Shown: one piece after another, positions 33,337 to 41,980 of the stretch
Numbering within the stretch: the stretch's first letter is position 1
How the letters are laid out: each line of letters starts with the position of its first letter
From: Martinezella rhizogenes
GTDB taxonomy: Bacteria; Pseudomonadota; Alphaproteobacteria; Rhizobiales; Rhizobiaceae
Assembly (NCBI RefSeq): GCF_007002745.1
Contig: NZ_SGNY01000007.1
Span: 186,001 to 250,000 of the forward strand
Length of the DNA: 64,000 bases
Reading direction: 5' to 3'
Made by a program: the position numbers and the translations under genes
Notes under the pieces: generated by a model
What the model was told of the DNA's origin: nothing
The model's input: only the letters and a program-made list of their open reading frames with translations
Database searches by the model: none

Positions 33337-33706
33337 TTTTCACCTTTTGATGCAAACGAGCTGCCGGACGCATCACCAGCATCCGATCTTTCGGTGTCAT
33401 ATACATACATTCCGAATGTAAATATCAAGTGAAATATTTTATCCGGCCGGCACCGGCTCTTCATGTCGGTCCTGCTTCAAAGTGCAAAATTGATCGCGAT
33501 AAGATGCTAAAATAAAAGGAAAATCAGACTGCTGATGAGATTCCCATGCGGAGCACATTTACTTCCGGCAGGCGGATCCGGAAGAAAAATTAACATTGCC
33601 GGCAGACCGGTTTTCTGGCCCAATGTCTCATCTTCAGTTCAGGACACGCGTTACCGTCCTGCGTAAAACACGGCCGATCCGGCCCCCTTGCAGCCGCGGA
33701 GTCATC
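33337..33706. other. Divergent promoter region of RND operon and ProC-like gene
   Basis: About 370 bases without a gene. It contains the AcrR-type operator at 33402-33420, an AT-rich stretch (33421-33440 and 33495-33530) that suits promoters, and the GC-rich leader of the ProC-like gene. An in-frame extension of the latter to 33596 is open but has no conserved sequence. Confidence 0.5.
33402..33420 (-). promoter_or_regulatory. AcrR-type operator before the RND operon
   Basis: TACATACATTCCGAATGTA contains the perfect palindrome ACATTC-C-GAATGT and is close to the E. coli AcrR site at acrAB (TACATACATT-N4-AATGTATGTA as I recall). It lies 66-84 bases upstream of the adaptor gene. The rest of the 33337-33706 interval shows only AT-rich promoter DNA. 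Confidence 0.7.
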
Positions 33707-34489
33707 ATGTCCCTTCCCCAGAAAATCGGTTTCATCGGAACCGGAGCGATCACCGACGCGATGGTGCGAGGCCTGCTTGGCAAGCCTGTCGCCGTGCCGC
33801 ATGTCATGGTGTCGCAGCGCAGCGCGGATATTTCCGCAAAGCTCGCCGCCGATTTCCCGCAGGTGATTGTTGCCGGCGATAATCAGGCAATCGTTGACGG
33901 CTGCGATACCGTCGTGCTGGCGATCCGCCCGCAGATCGCCGAAGAAGTCACCAGACCCCTGCAGTTCCGGGAGGGGCAGAAGGTCATCAGCGTGGTTGCC
34001 GCCACCAGCCGGCAAGCCCTTCTCGACTGGATCGGCGCGGATGTGCGGCTCACCCAGGCAATCCCCCTGCCCTTCGTGGCGCGGCGCAAGGGTGTCACTG
34101 CCGTTTATCCTGCCGATACGGATACGGCAGCGATTTTCAACGTGCTCGGTAATGCGGTTGAATGCGAGACCAAGGCGGAATACGACCTGCTGGCCGCCGC
34201 AAGCGCCCTGATGGCCACTTACTTCGGTATCCTTCAACATACGACGGAATGGCTGGCGGAAAACGGCCTGCCGGAAGAAAAGGGCCGCGCCTATCTTGCT
34301 CCCCTCTTCGCCGGCCTTTCCGAGGTGGCGGTGCTGGCCGGCAAGGATACTGATTTCACTGATATCAGCCGTGAATTCGCCACCAAGGGCGGCCTCAACG
34401 AACAGGTATTGCTGGATTTTGACGGCAATGGCGGTTCGCGCGCATTGAAGAAGGCATTGAGCCGTGTGCTGGAGCGGATCACCAAATAA
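33707..34489 (+). CDS. Pyrroline-5-carboxylate reductase-like protein
   Basis: The 260-residue product has an N-terminal Rossmann motif (KIGFIGTGAITDAMVRGLL), the ProC-type VVLAIRPQ segment and a C-terminal helical dimer domain (ATKGGLNEQVLLDF resembles the TSPGGTT region but is changed). The family reduces pyrroline-5-carboxylate or related imines with NAD(P)H. The altered C-terminal motif suggests a paralogue with another imine substrate. It is monocistronic and ends at a strong bidirectional terminator. I chose ATG 33707 at the Rossmann start. Confidence 0.75.
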   Translation: MSLPQKIGFIGTGAITDAMVRGLLGKPVAVPHVMVSQRSADISAKLAADFPQVIVAGDNQAIVDGCDTVVLAIRPQIAEEVTRPLQFREGQKVISVVAATSRQALLDWIGADVRLTQAIPLPFVARRKGVTAVYPADTDTAAIFNVLGNAVECETKAEYDLLAAASALMATYFGILQHTTEWLAENGLPEEKGRAYLAPLFAGLSEVAVLAGKDTDFTDISREFATKGGLNEQVLLDFDGNGGSRALKKALSRVLERITK

Positions 34490-34517
34490 CCGGCCGGATT
34501 GTCTTTGCTCAGCAATA

Positions 34518-34541
34518 AAAAGGGGCCAATTGGCCCCTTTT
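34518..34541. terminator. Bidirectional Rho-independent terminator
   Basis: AAAAGGGGCCAATTGGCCCCTTTT is a perfect 24-base palindrome split over the end of the ProC-like gene (+) and the MFS gene (-), with A and T tracts on its two sides. It can terminate both convergent genes. Confidence 0.9.
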
Positions 34542-34548
34542 CCTTGCT

Positions 34549-36147
34549 TCATGCTCTTCCCGGACGATTGATCGTCAGGAAGTGCCGCACGACTGGTCTT
34601 TCCAGCCCCGAGTGATAGGCAAGCACCTTGCCCTGTAGATCCGCGTCGGCGTTGGAGACCCGTTTGTGCTGGCGCAGATGTTCCGCCCAGGATTCCACCA
34701 TGAACCATTCAACGATCTTCTGCGGATCGGCGGAGTCCTCGGTGACACCCCAGCCATAGGCACCATCACGCCGGCGTTCCTGGGAAAGCTCGTCAAGCGC
34801 ATGCAGGAACGCGCTGCGATGATGCTTTTCGACGTTGTATTCGATCAGGATCAGCACCGGGCCGCGGTCATGGGCCACCGGCTCGGCAACCAGCGGTTCC
34901 GGCCAATGATTGGACGGTACCATATCGGCATCGCCGGCAGGCAATTTCAGGCGATGCATGACAAGACCGGCGATAAACAGACCGGCAGAGCCGATCAGCA
35001 ACGTTCCGGGCACGCCTGCCGCTTCGCCAACAGCGCCCCAGCCGATGCTGCCTGCCGTCATCGCGCCGTTGAAGACGGTAAGATAGACCGCCAGCCCACG
35101 GCCACGCACCCAGTTCGGCAGAATGGCCTGGGCCGCGCCATTCAACGTCGTCAGTGCCGTGATCCAGGCACCACCGAGAAAGAGTAGGATGACGATGGCC
35201 AGCCACTTGGGCGGAGCAAACGACAGACCGGCCATGACAAGCGCGGTAATGACAGCAGCCCCCAGAAGCAGGGCGTCGGCATCAAAGCGGGCGCGCAGTT
35301 TCGGCATGATCAGCGCGCCGCCAATGGCACCGGCACCGACCGCGCCGAGCAGAATGCCATAAAAGCTGGCATCTCCGCCGAGCAATTGCCGTGCGACCAG
35401 CGGCAGAAGCGCCCAGACGGCACTGGCGAATGCAAAGAAGATTGCAGCCCGCAGCAGGACGACATGCAGCGGCCGGCTGGCGCGTGTGTAACGAAGGCCG
35501 GCCCGGAATGCACCGAAGAAACCTTCCGCCAGCACATCATTGGCGTTCTTCGCCCGTGGCCACCACAGGAGCGCCGCGATGACGACAAAGTAGCTGGCGA
35601 CATCTGCACCGTAAGTAACGGCCGCACCGAAGGCAGCAAGCAATATGCCGCCGACCGCAGGACCGATGGAACGGGCAATATTGATGCCCAGCGAATTGAG
35701 CGCGACAGCGCTTTTGATATCCTCGCGTTTTACCAGTTCCGGCACGATGGCCTGCCAGGTCGGTCCCATCAGCGCCGCACCGATGCCGCCAAGGAAGGTA
35801 AGGCCGATCAGGGCACTGACGGACAACAATCCGGTATGGGCGAGAACCATGAGGGTGAGGCTGACAGATGCCAGGAGCAGCTGGACCGCAATCAAAAATT
35901 TGCGACGGTCGAGAATATCCGTCAGCACACCGGCCGGGATGGCCAGCAGAAAGATCGGCAGGGTTCCCGCCGCCTGGACCATGGCGACGGCCGCCGGCGA
36001 GGCCGAAAGATCGGTCATAAGCCACGAACTGGCGACATCGCGCATGAAACTGCCGGTATTGCCGAGCACGGTTGCGGCCCAGAGGACGGCAAAAACCGGC
36101 TGCGCAAGCGGAGCAAAGCTGCTCGTTGAGGATTTTGCGGCATTCAT
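34549..36147 (-). CDS. MFS_3 transporter with C-terminal monooxygenase-like domain
   Basis: Residues 1-410 form a 12-helix MFS transporter of the EntS/MFS_3 type (LTDILDRRKFLIAVQ as motif A; VKREDIKSAVALNSLGINIARSIGPAVGG). Residues 430-532 are a soluble ferredoxin-like domain similar to antibiotic-biosynthesis monooxygenase (ABM) proteins (LILIEYNVEKHHRSAFLHAL, EWFMVESWAEHLRQHKRV). Its start overlaps the DoxX gene by four bases. The pair lies beside an aromatic-compound cluster, so export of a reactive quinone or similar molecule is plausible. Confidence 0.85.
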   Translation of the reverse strand: MNAAKSSTSSFAPLAQPVFAVLWAATVLGNTGSFMRDVASSWLMTDLSASPAAVAMVQAAGTLPIFLLAIPAGVLTDILDRRKFLIAVQLLLASVSLTLMVLAHTGLLSVSALIGLTFLGGIGAALMGPTWQAIVPELVKREDIKSAVALNSLGINIARSIGPAVGGILLAAFGAAVTYGADVASYFVVIAALLWWPRAKNANDVLAEGFFGAFRAGLRYTRASRPLHVVLLRAAIFFAFASAVWALLPLVARQLLGGDASFYGILLGAVGAGAIGGALIMPKLRARFDADALLLGAAVITALVMAGLSFAPPKWLAIVILLFLGGAWITALTTLNGAAQAILPNWVRGRGLAVYLTVFNGAMTAGSIGWGAVGEAAGVPGTLLIGSAGLFIAGLVMHRLKLPAGDADMVPSNHWPEPLVAEPVAHDRGPVLILIEYNVEKHHRSAFLHALDELSQERRRDGAYGWGVTEDSADPQKIVEWFMVESWAEHLRQHKRVSNADADLQGKVLAYHSGLERPVVRHFLTINRPGRA

Positions 36148-36584
36148 TTGCCTGTTCCTTTCGTGAGATCGATTGCGGCGACGATAACAAAGGCGCCAGC
36201 CAGACCCAGATGTTCAAAGAAGGCGTTGGTTGCCATCATGCGATCCATGCCGGGTGCCATTTCCCAGAACCGAAGAGCAATGAAGGTGGCCAGAAGCGTG
36301 AAGCCCGCAAGCGCCAGAGCGCCTGCCCAGCGCAGAAAGCCGGAAACCACCATGGCCGAGGCGGTAAGCTCGAACACAATGACGACAACGGCAAAGACCG
36401 CCGCCGGATGAAGCCCAAAATGGTTCATCTCGGCAATCGCACCGGGAAAGTCGAAGATCTTGGTCAGCGGCCCCTGAATATAGGCCGAGCAAAGCGCCAG
36501 AAGCGCGAGGGTCCGTGTGACAGGCGAGGCAACAACGCCCGTAAGAAGCCCGTTAAGGCGAAGTGTTGAAGATGGTTCGGTCAT
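36144..36584 (-). CDS. DoxX-family membrane protein
   Basis: The 146-residue product has four hydrophobic helices and the DoxX-type pattern GPLTKIFDFPGAIAEMNHFGLHPAAVFAVVVIVFE. DoxX proteins are small inner-membrane proteins linked to thiol stress and quinone handling. The stop overlaps the MFS start (36144-36147), so the two are co-translated, with the promoter in the AT-rich 36650-36720 segment upstream. Confidence 0.8.
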   Translation of the reverse strand: MTEPSSTLRLNGLLTGVVASPVTRTLALLALCSAYIQGPLTKIFDFPGAIAEMNHFGLHPAAVFAVVVIVFELTASAMVVSGFLRWAGALALAGFTLLATFIALRFWEMAPGMDRMMATNAFFEHLGLAGAFVIVAAIDLTKGTGK

Positions 36585-36804
36585 TGTCTGCTCCTGCGAT
36601 CTTGGCCGTTGGTTCGACCGGCACTGCGTTCATCTGATGGAGCGATATTGGCTGAAACAATTATCGCCAACAATTGCATCAATAGTTTCGATATAATTGC
36701 AGATTTCGCAACATTGGCCCGCCTGAGAGGGCGTCCTTCGCGTCGGATGCGGGCAGCGACAATCCGCTGCCCGCATGGTCGATCTGGCATTCAGCGGGTC
36801 GGGC

Positions 36805-38787
36805 TTAAACCGCCCAGCACGAGCAGCCAAGTGCTCCGAAAAAGCCCTTCAGATCGGCGATGGGCAGTTTCGATGTCCAGGCTCCGGCATGGTCGTGGCC
36901 ATGCACACCGCAATCACTGGCGCAGCCGCAGGACGTGATTGCCGCCCGTCGCAACGAGTTCTTTCCAGCCCCTTGCGGCTCACCCCAGGCGGCATAACCG
37001 CCGAAAGCGCGAACGGGCGACCAGTCCGGCATGGCGGGAGGTACGTCGTTCTCATCGAGTGCCCTGAAATCACCGGCACCATAGACGATCTTGCCGCCAA
37101 CCATGGTCAGCTCGGAGGTGAGGAAGGAAATTTCATCCTCGGCACAGGCGAAATAATCCTTGTCCGGCACCACCAGATCGGCGAACTGGCCTTTTTCGAT
37201 GCGGCCCTTTTTGCCCTCCTCGTTCGAGAACCATGTGACTTTTTCGGTCCACATGCGCAGTGCCGTTTCACGATCGAGGCAATTGGCGCGTGGATAGAGC
37301 TGCATGCCGCCGACGGTCTTGCCGGTTACCATCCACGAAAGGGAAACCCACGGATTGTAGGAGGCGACACGGGTGGCATCGGTACCGGCAGAAACATTGA
37401 CGCCCTTGTCGAGCATTTTCCGGATCGGTGGCGTCGCCTCGGCAACTCCCTGTCCATACCGTTCGACGAAATATTCGCCCTGATACGCCATGCGGTGCTG
37501 GGTGGCGATGCCACCACCAAGCGCTGCGATGCGATCGATGGAGCGGTCCGAGATGGTTTCGGCATGGTCGAAGAACCAGTTCAGGCCCTCAAGCGGAATG
37601 TCCCGGTTGACCTTTTCGAAGACATCCAGAGCCCGCGAGATCGTCTCGTCATAGGTGGCGTGCAGACGCCAGGGCCAGCGGTTCTCCGCAAGAATTCGGA
37701 CGACGTCTTCCAGTTCGCCTTCCATTTCCGGCGGCATGTCCGGTCGTGGCTGGCGGAAATCCTCGAAATCGGCAGCGGAAAAGACCAGCATCTCACCTGC
37801 ACCATTGTGCCGGAAATAGTCATTGCCCTGCTTGTATTTGACCGAAGAGGTCCAGTTGAGGAAATCCTCCTTTTCCTGCTTGGGTTTCTGCGTGAAGAGG
37901 TTGTAGGCAAGACGCACGGTCATCTGGCCTTCGTCGGAAAGCTTCTGGATGACCTCATAGTCATCGGGATAATTCTGGAAACCGCCACCCGCATCGATCA
38001 CGCCGGTCACACCCAGCCGGTTCAGTTCACGCATGAAATGACGGGTGGAGTTGACCTGATAATCGAGCGGCAGCTTCGGTCCCTTGGCGAGCGTCGAATA
38101 GAGGATGCCGGCATTCGGTTTGGCGAGCAGCATGCCCGTGGGATTGCCGTTCGCATCGCGAGTAATCTCGCCGCCGGGCGGGTTTGGCGTATCCCGCGTA
38201 TAACCAACGGCGCGCAGCGCAGCACCATTCAGCAGCGCCCGATCATAGAGATGCAGCAGGAAGACCGGCGTATCTGGAGCCACCGCATTGATTTCCTCAA
38301 TGGTCGGCAGGCGTTTTTCGACGAATTGATGCTCGGTGAAGCCGCCAACGACGCGCACCCATTGCGGGGCAGGCGTGATCGCCACCTGACGTTTCAGCAT
38401 GTCCATGGCGTCCGCCAGCGAGCGCACGCCATCCCAACGCAGTTCCATGTTGAAGTTCAAGCCGCCGCGAACGACGTGAGTGTGATTGTCGATCAGGCCG
38501 GGCAGCACGCGTTTACCGTTCAGATTGATGACTTTCGTCTCCGGCCCGGCGAGCGCCATGACATCGGCGTCGGTTCCCACTTCAACGAACAGACCATCCT
38601 TGATGGCAACTGCCGTTGCATTCGGATTGCCGCGGTCAAGCGTCGTCAGGCGGCCGTTGTGAAGAATGGTGTCGGGATACATGGAATAAACTCCGGTCTG
38701 AATGGGATCAGCGGCCTTGGCCGGTGAAAAGAGATGCGGAAAGGCTAGGCTCGATGCCGCGCCAAGAAAGGTGCGTCGCGTCGGCAT
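36805..38787 (-). CDS. Tat-exported amidohydrolase (YtcJ-like) with Cys/His-rich tail
   Basis: From ATG 38787 the product has 660 residues. It begins with a Tat signal (MPTRRTFLGAASSLAF) and then a metal-dependent amidohydrolase: LPGLIDNHTHVVRGG holds the HxH ligands, HATYDETISRAL and DHAETISDR the further His, and SAGTDATRV the Asp. After residue 610 comes an unusual tail with SCGCASDCGVHGHDHA and a final GCSC. The substrate is unknown. It is the last gene of the minus-strand aromatic-type cluster, overlapping the XapX gene by one base. Confidence 0.82.
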   Translation of the reverse strand: MPTRRTFLGAASSLAFPHLFSPAKAADPIQTGVYSMYPDTILHNGRLTTLDRGNPNATAVAIKDGLFVEVGTDADVMALAGPETKVINLNGKRVLPGLIDNHTHVVRGGLNFNMELRWDGVRSLADAMDMLKRQVAITPAPQWVRVVGGFTEHQFVEKRLPTIEEINAVAPDTPVFLLHLYDRALLNGAALRAVGYTRDTPNPPGGEITRDANGNPTGMLLAKPNAGILYSTLAKGPKLPLDYQVNSTRHFMRELNRLGVTGVIDAGGGFQNYPDDYEVIQKLSDEGQMTVRLAYNLFTQKPKQEKEDFLNWTSSVKYKQGNDYFRHNGAGEMLVFSAADFEDFRQPRPDMPPEMEGELEDVVRILAENRWPWRLHATYDETISRALDVFEKVNRDIPLEGLNWFFDHAETISDRSIDRIAALGGGIATQHRMAYQGEYFVERYGQGVAEATPPIRKMLDKGVNVSAGTDATRVASYNPWVSLSWMVTGKTVGGMQLYPRANCLDRETALRMWTEKVTWFSNEEGKKGRIEKGQFADLVVPDKDYFACAEDEISFLTSELTMVGGKIVYGAGDFRALDENDVPPAMPDWSPVRAFGGYAAWGEPQGAGKNSLRRAAITSCGCASDCGVHGHDHAGAWTSKLPIADLKGFFGALGCSCWAV

Positions 38788-39077
38788 CAGCTTCTCTCCC
38801 CATCCACAGGCTGTTTCGCTCTGGCGAGATCCACGGTCTCTCCGCTGCCCTTCGGCATATGGCCGAACATATGCGGCTTGATCTGATTGATCCACGAAAC
38901 GGCGGCCGGTTCCTTGCCGATGATCGACCTTGCAAAAGGAATGACCTGTTCCCCAAGCAATATGCCAAGCAGGCCGACAAGAGCGATGATGGGCGGCGCA
39001 GGTGAACGCACATTGAGCAGGCTGTAAACAATGCCGACCAGCAGGCCGGCGCCAAGCGACAGAAGATAGACTTTCAT
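38787..39077 (-). CDS. XapX-domain small membrane protein
   Basis: The 96-residue product starts with two hydrophobic helices in the XapX pattern (LLSLGAGLLVGIVYSLLNVRSPAPPIIALVGLLGILLGEQ), followed by a soluble tail. XapX proteins occur with amidohydrolases and related enzymes; the function is unknown. It shares a base with the amidohydrolase ATG (TGATG) and follows the isochorismatase-like gene by 66 bases. Confidence 0.8.
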   Translation of the reverse strand: MKVYLLSLGAGLLVGIVYSLLNVRSPAPPIIALVGLLGILLGEQVIPFARSIIGKEPAAVSWINQIKPHMFGHMPKGSGETVDLARAKQPVDGERS

Positions 39078-39143
39078 GGGAACCTCCTAGATGGATGAAA
39101 GCCGCACCGGAGGGGACATCGATCCTTCCGGTGCGGCGAAAGC

Positions 39144-39836
39144 TTATTTTTGGGCTGGGTTGGGGCCGATGCGCTTGCCGTGTTTGACGCGTTCTTCACC
39201 GCCATGGACGTGGGTGACGGCATAGTCGATGCCCATGCCATAGGCGCCGGAATGTTCCTTCACCAGCGAGGTGACGGCGTCATAGGTTTCCTTGCGTGCC
39301 CAGTCGCGCTGCCATTCAAGCAGCACCTGCTGCCAGGTGACCGGGATGATGCCGGCCTGCACCATGCGGTCCATCGCATATTTATGCGCATCGACAGAGG
39401 TGCCACCGGAAGCATCCGCCACCATGTAGATCTCGTAATCCGCGACATCGTGGAGCGCCGAGAGCGCGAAGGTGGTGTTGCAGACTTCCGTCCAGAGGCC
39501 GGAAACGACGATCTTCCTGCGGCCACCGGCAGCGTTCTTCGCCAGGGCGTCGCGGACATTCTGGTCATCCCAGGAATTCATCGAGGTGCGCTCGAGGATA
39601 TCATTCTCCGGGAAAACCGCGAGCAATTCCGGGAAGGTGTTGCCGGAGAAGCTTTCCGTTTCGACCGTCGTGATGGTCGTCGGGATGTTGAATATCCGGG
39701 CAGCTTTGGCGAGGCCGACGACATTGTTCTTCAGGGTCTGACGATCGATCGATTGCACACCGAAAGCCATCTGCGGCTGCTGGTCGATGAAGATCAACTG
39801 GCTGTTGGCGGGGGTCAGGACTTCGAGCTTGGACAT
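39144..39836 (-). CDS. Isochorismatase-family hydrolase (YcaC-like)
   Basis: The 230-residue protein has the cysteine-hydrolase fold: the catalytic Asp in LIFIDQQPQM (about residue 18), a Lys near 109 and the nucleophile in VSGLWTEVCNTTFA (Cys about 119). This most resembles the YcaC group, hydrolases of unknown substrate. I chose ATG 39836 because the conserved domain starts there. It is in the same orientation as the VOC dioxygenase upstream and the XapX/amidohydrolase genes downstream. Confidence 0.85.
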   Translation of the reverse strand: MSKLEVLTPANSQLIFIDQQPQMAFGVQSIDRQTLKNNVVGLAKAARIFNIPTTITTVETESFSGNTFPELLAVFPENDILERTSMNSWDDQNVRDALAKNAAGGRRKIVVSGLWTEVCNTTFALSALHDVADYEIYMVADASGGTSVDAHKYAMDRMVQAGIIPVTWQQVLLEWQRDWARKETYDAVTSLVKEHSGAYGMGIDYAVTHVHGGEERVKHGKRIGPNPAQK

Positions 39837-39979
39837 TTTCGTTCTCCGTTCAGGTGGTGATTGCCGATCTGCGGCGGTGGAAATTGACGAGGCTTCGCCA
39901 GTGGACTGCCCGGCGCGGGCAGCCATCTTTAAAAGGCGTGAATGTGTATCGGTCAGTCGGTGCGGATCAGCGATCCGTC

Positions 39980-40912
39980 TCAGGCGGCAAGCGGAACCAG
40001 GCTCGCCTCGATCTTGTTGCGGAACGGCTCATACCGGTTCGGCAGCTTGAGTGCTTCGCCAAGATGCGCGGTATCCTCGTCCCGGTCGAAACCCGGTTCA
40101 TTGGTGGCGATCTCGAACAGGATACCGCCCGGGGTGCGGAAATAGATCGCCCAGAAGTAATCGCGGTCGATGACCGGGGTTACCTGATAACCGGTATCCA
40201 TCAGCGCCTTACGCACTTCGAGCTGCTTTTCGCGGTTCTCGACCGCAAAAGCGATGTGGTGCACCGAACCGGCTCCGGGGCGGGCAAAGGGTGTCTTCGG
40301 CAGCGCCGCCAGATCGATCGTATCCGCGCCATTGCCACCGGGAATGACGAAACGCGTCACGTTCCCTTCAACTTCGGCCCGCTCATAACCCATGAAACGC
40401 AGAAGCTCCTCGGTCGCAGCCGTGTCGTGAAGATTGAAGCGCGCGCCGGTGAAACCGCGTATGGCGTTTTCTTCTGATATGCCTTCGGCCAACCAGCCAG
40501 CACGTGCATCATTGCCGGTTTCGATCAGCGCGAGACCGTCGCCATCGGGACCGGTGAAGCGCAGGCGATTGTCGCCGAAAACCGTGTCGGCCTGAATGCC
40601 GGCGGCACCTTTGGCAATGAGACGATCTTTCCAGAAGCCGAGCGAACCCTTCGGAATGGAGAACTGGGTCTCGCCCACCTCACCGACACCGGGACGACCG
40701 GCCATCATCTGGGCGAAGGGAAAATAGGTCATGACCGTGCCGGGCGTTCCCGTTTCATCACCGTAATAAAGATGATAGACGCTGGGCTCATCAAAGTTGA
40801 CGGTCTTCTTTACCCGGCGCAGGCCGAGCGTTTCGGTGAAAAAACTGTTATTCTGCCGTGCATCCGACGCCATGGAGGTAACGTGGTGCAGGCCCTTGAT
40901 ATCCTTGATCAT
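39980..40912 (-). CDS. VOC-family ring-cleaving dioxygenase (MhqO/LinE type)
   Basis: The 310-residue product consists of two glyoxalase/VOC repeats, each starting with the metal-binding His: IKGLHHVTSMASDARQNNSFF at the N-terminus and GSVHHIAFAVENREKQ near 185, with a Glu ligand in PGGILFEIATNEPGF. This is the hydroquinone/catechol dioxygenase group of the DoxX/quinone-stress clusters. ATG 40912 starts at the conserved domain. It is divergent from a LysR gene, which probably controls it. Confidence 0.87.
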   Translation of the reverse strand: MIKDIKGLHHVTSMASDARQNNSFFTETLGLRRVKKTVNFDEPSVYHLYYGDETGTPGTVMTYFPFAQMMAGRPGVGEVGETQFSIPKGSLGFWKDRLIAKGAAGIQADTVFGDNRLRFTGPDGDGLALIETGNDARAGWLAEGISEENAIRGFTGARFNLHDTAATEELLRFMGYERAEVEGNVTRFVIPGGNGADTIDLAALPKTPFARPGAGSVHHIAFAVENREKQLEVRKALMDTGYQVTPVIDRDYFWAIYFRTPGGILFEIATNEPGFDRDEDTAHLGEALKLPNRYEPFRNKIEASLVPLAA

Positions 40913-41030
40913 CGTCGGCGCCTTTCTTCGTTGGTGTGTCCGTTTCGATGACAAAGATATACGCCGCTTGATTGCATCGAAGAATTGCAATATTTCTTGC
41001 GACTGAATTGCGGTTTTTGAAATAATAGAG

Positions 41031-41930
41031 ATGAACGACCACAAAGCTCTCAAAACCTTTCTGATGGCGGCCGAAAAGCGCAACTTCGCGCAGGTGGCCC
41101 GCGAACTGGGCATGACGGCAGCAGCCGTCACCCGCGCCATTGCCGCGCTTGAATGTGATCTCGGCGTGCAATTATTCGTCCGCACCACCCGTCAGGTGTC
41201 GCTGACGACCGACGGAGCCGTTTTCGCCGCGCAGATTCAGCCGGCAATAGAAGCGCTCGAAAATGCCCGGCGCGACGTCAGGAATGCTCACAAGGCCGAT
41301 CAGGGAAGACTGAGGATCAGCGCGCCGACATGGCTCGGGAAAACCGTTTTGCCACCGATACTCTCGGGTTTCCGGGAACTTTACCCGAAAATGTGCTTCG
41401 AGATTTCGCTATCCGATGGTTTGGTCAACATCGTCGATGACGACTACGACCTCGCGATCCGCATTTCGTCTGCCCCATCAGACAAATTCACCATCTGGCG
41501 CAAGATCAGGGCCGTGCCGAGAATATTGGTGGCGGCGCCGGGCAGCCGGTTCACACAAATGGAACATCCAGGCGAGCTGACGCCCGACGATTGCCTTGCC
41601 TATAGCGGTGAAAGCCGGCGGGAGAACTGGGTCCTTTCGGATGGCGGATCAAGCATCACGATTTCCGCCGGCCGCAGATTCAGCGCCAATAATGGCGAGG
41701 TTCTGGCAGATTTGGCGGCGGATGGTGCCGGGGTGGCCATGTTGCCGGGATTTCATATCGCCGAACATATCCGTAGCGGCCGGTTGACACATGTTCTGCG
41801 CGGCTGGTCGCCGCCGGAACTCTGGCTGACGCTCTATTATCCGCCCTACCAGAAGCTGCCGCCCCGCATCGCGACCTTCTCGAGGTTTTTCGAGGAGCAA
41901 CTGCCCGCGCATATGGTGATGCTGGATTGA
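41031..41930 (+). CDS. LysR-family regulator of the aromatic-stress cluster
   Basis: The 299-residue protein begins MNDHKALKTFLMAAEKRNFAQ with the LysR HTH (VARELGMTAAAVTRAIAALECDLGVQLFVRTTRQ) and the conserved effector domain (GRLRISAPTWLGKTVLPPIL). It is of the CrgA-like group. The 118-base divergent promoter shared with the VOC dioxygenase contains ATTGCATC and AATTGCAATATTTC elements, which recur before the DoxX gene. It converges with the hut-like operon across a hairpin. Confidence 0.88.
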   Translation: MNDHKALKTFLMAAEKRNFAQVARELGMTAAAVTRAIAALECDLGVQLFVRTTRQVSLTTDGAVFAAQIQPAIEALENARRDVRNAHKADQGRLRISAPTWLGKTVLPPILSGFRELYPKMCFEISLSDGLVNIVDDDYDLAIRISSAPSDKFTIWRKIRAVPRILVAAPGSRFTQMEHPGELTPDDCLAYSGESRRENWVLSDGGSSITISAGRRFSANNGEVLADLAADGAGVAMLPGFHIAEHIRSGRLTHVLRGWSPPELWLTLYYPPYQKLPPRIATFSRFFEEQLPAHMVMLD

Positions 41931-41937
41931 AGACGAC

Positions 41938-41963
41938 GCCGGTGGACAAGATTCGTCACCGGC
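41938..41963. terminator. Hairpin between convergent LysR and ammonia-lyase genes
   Basis: GCCGGTG (41938-41944) and CACCGGC (41957-41963) pair perfectly over a 12-base loop between two converging stops. It is a modest but well-placed terminator candidate. Confidence 0.5.
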
Positions 41964-41980
41964 GGCGCATCACCCGATGC

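Noticed and set aside
36775..38727. Open frame of 650 codons on the plus strand opposite the amidohydrolase
   Set aside because: Antisense to a clear enzyme with catalytic motifs; the product has no family features.
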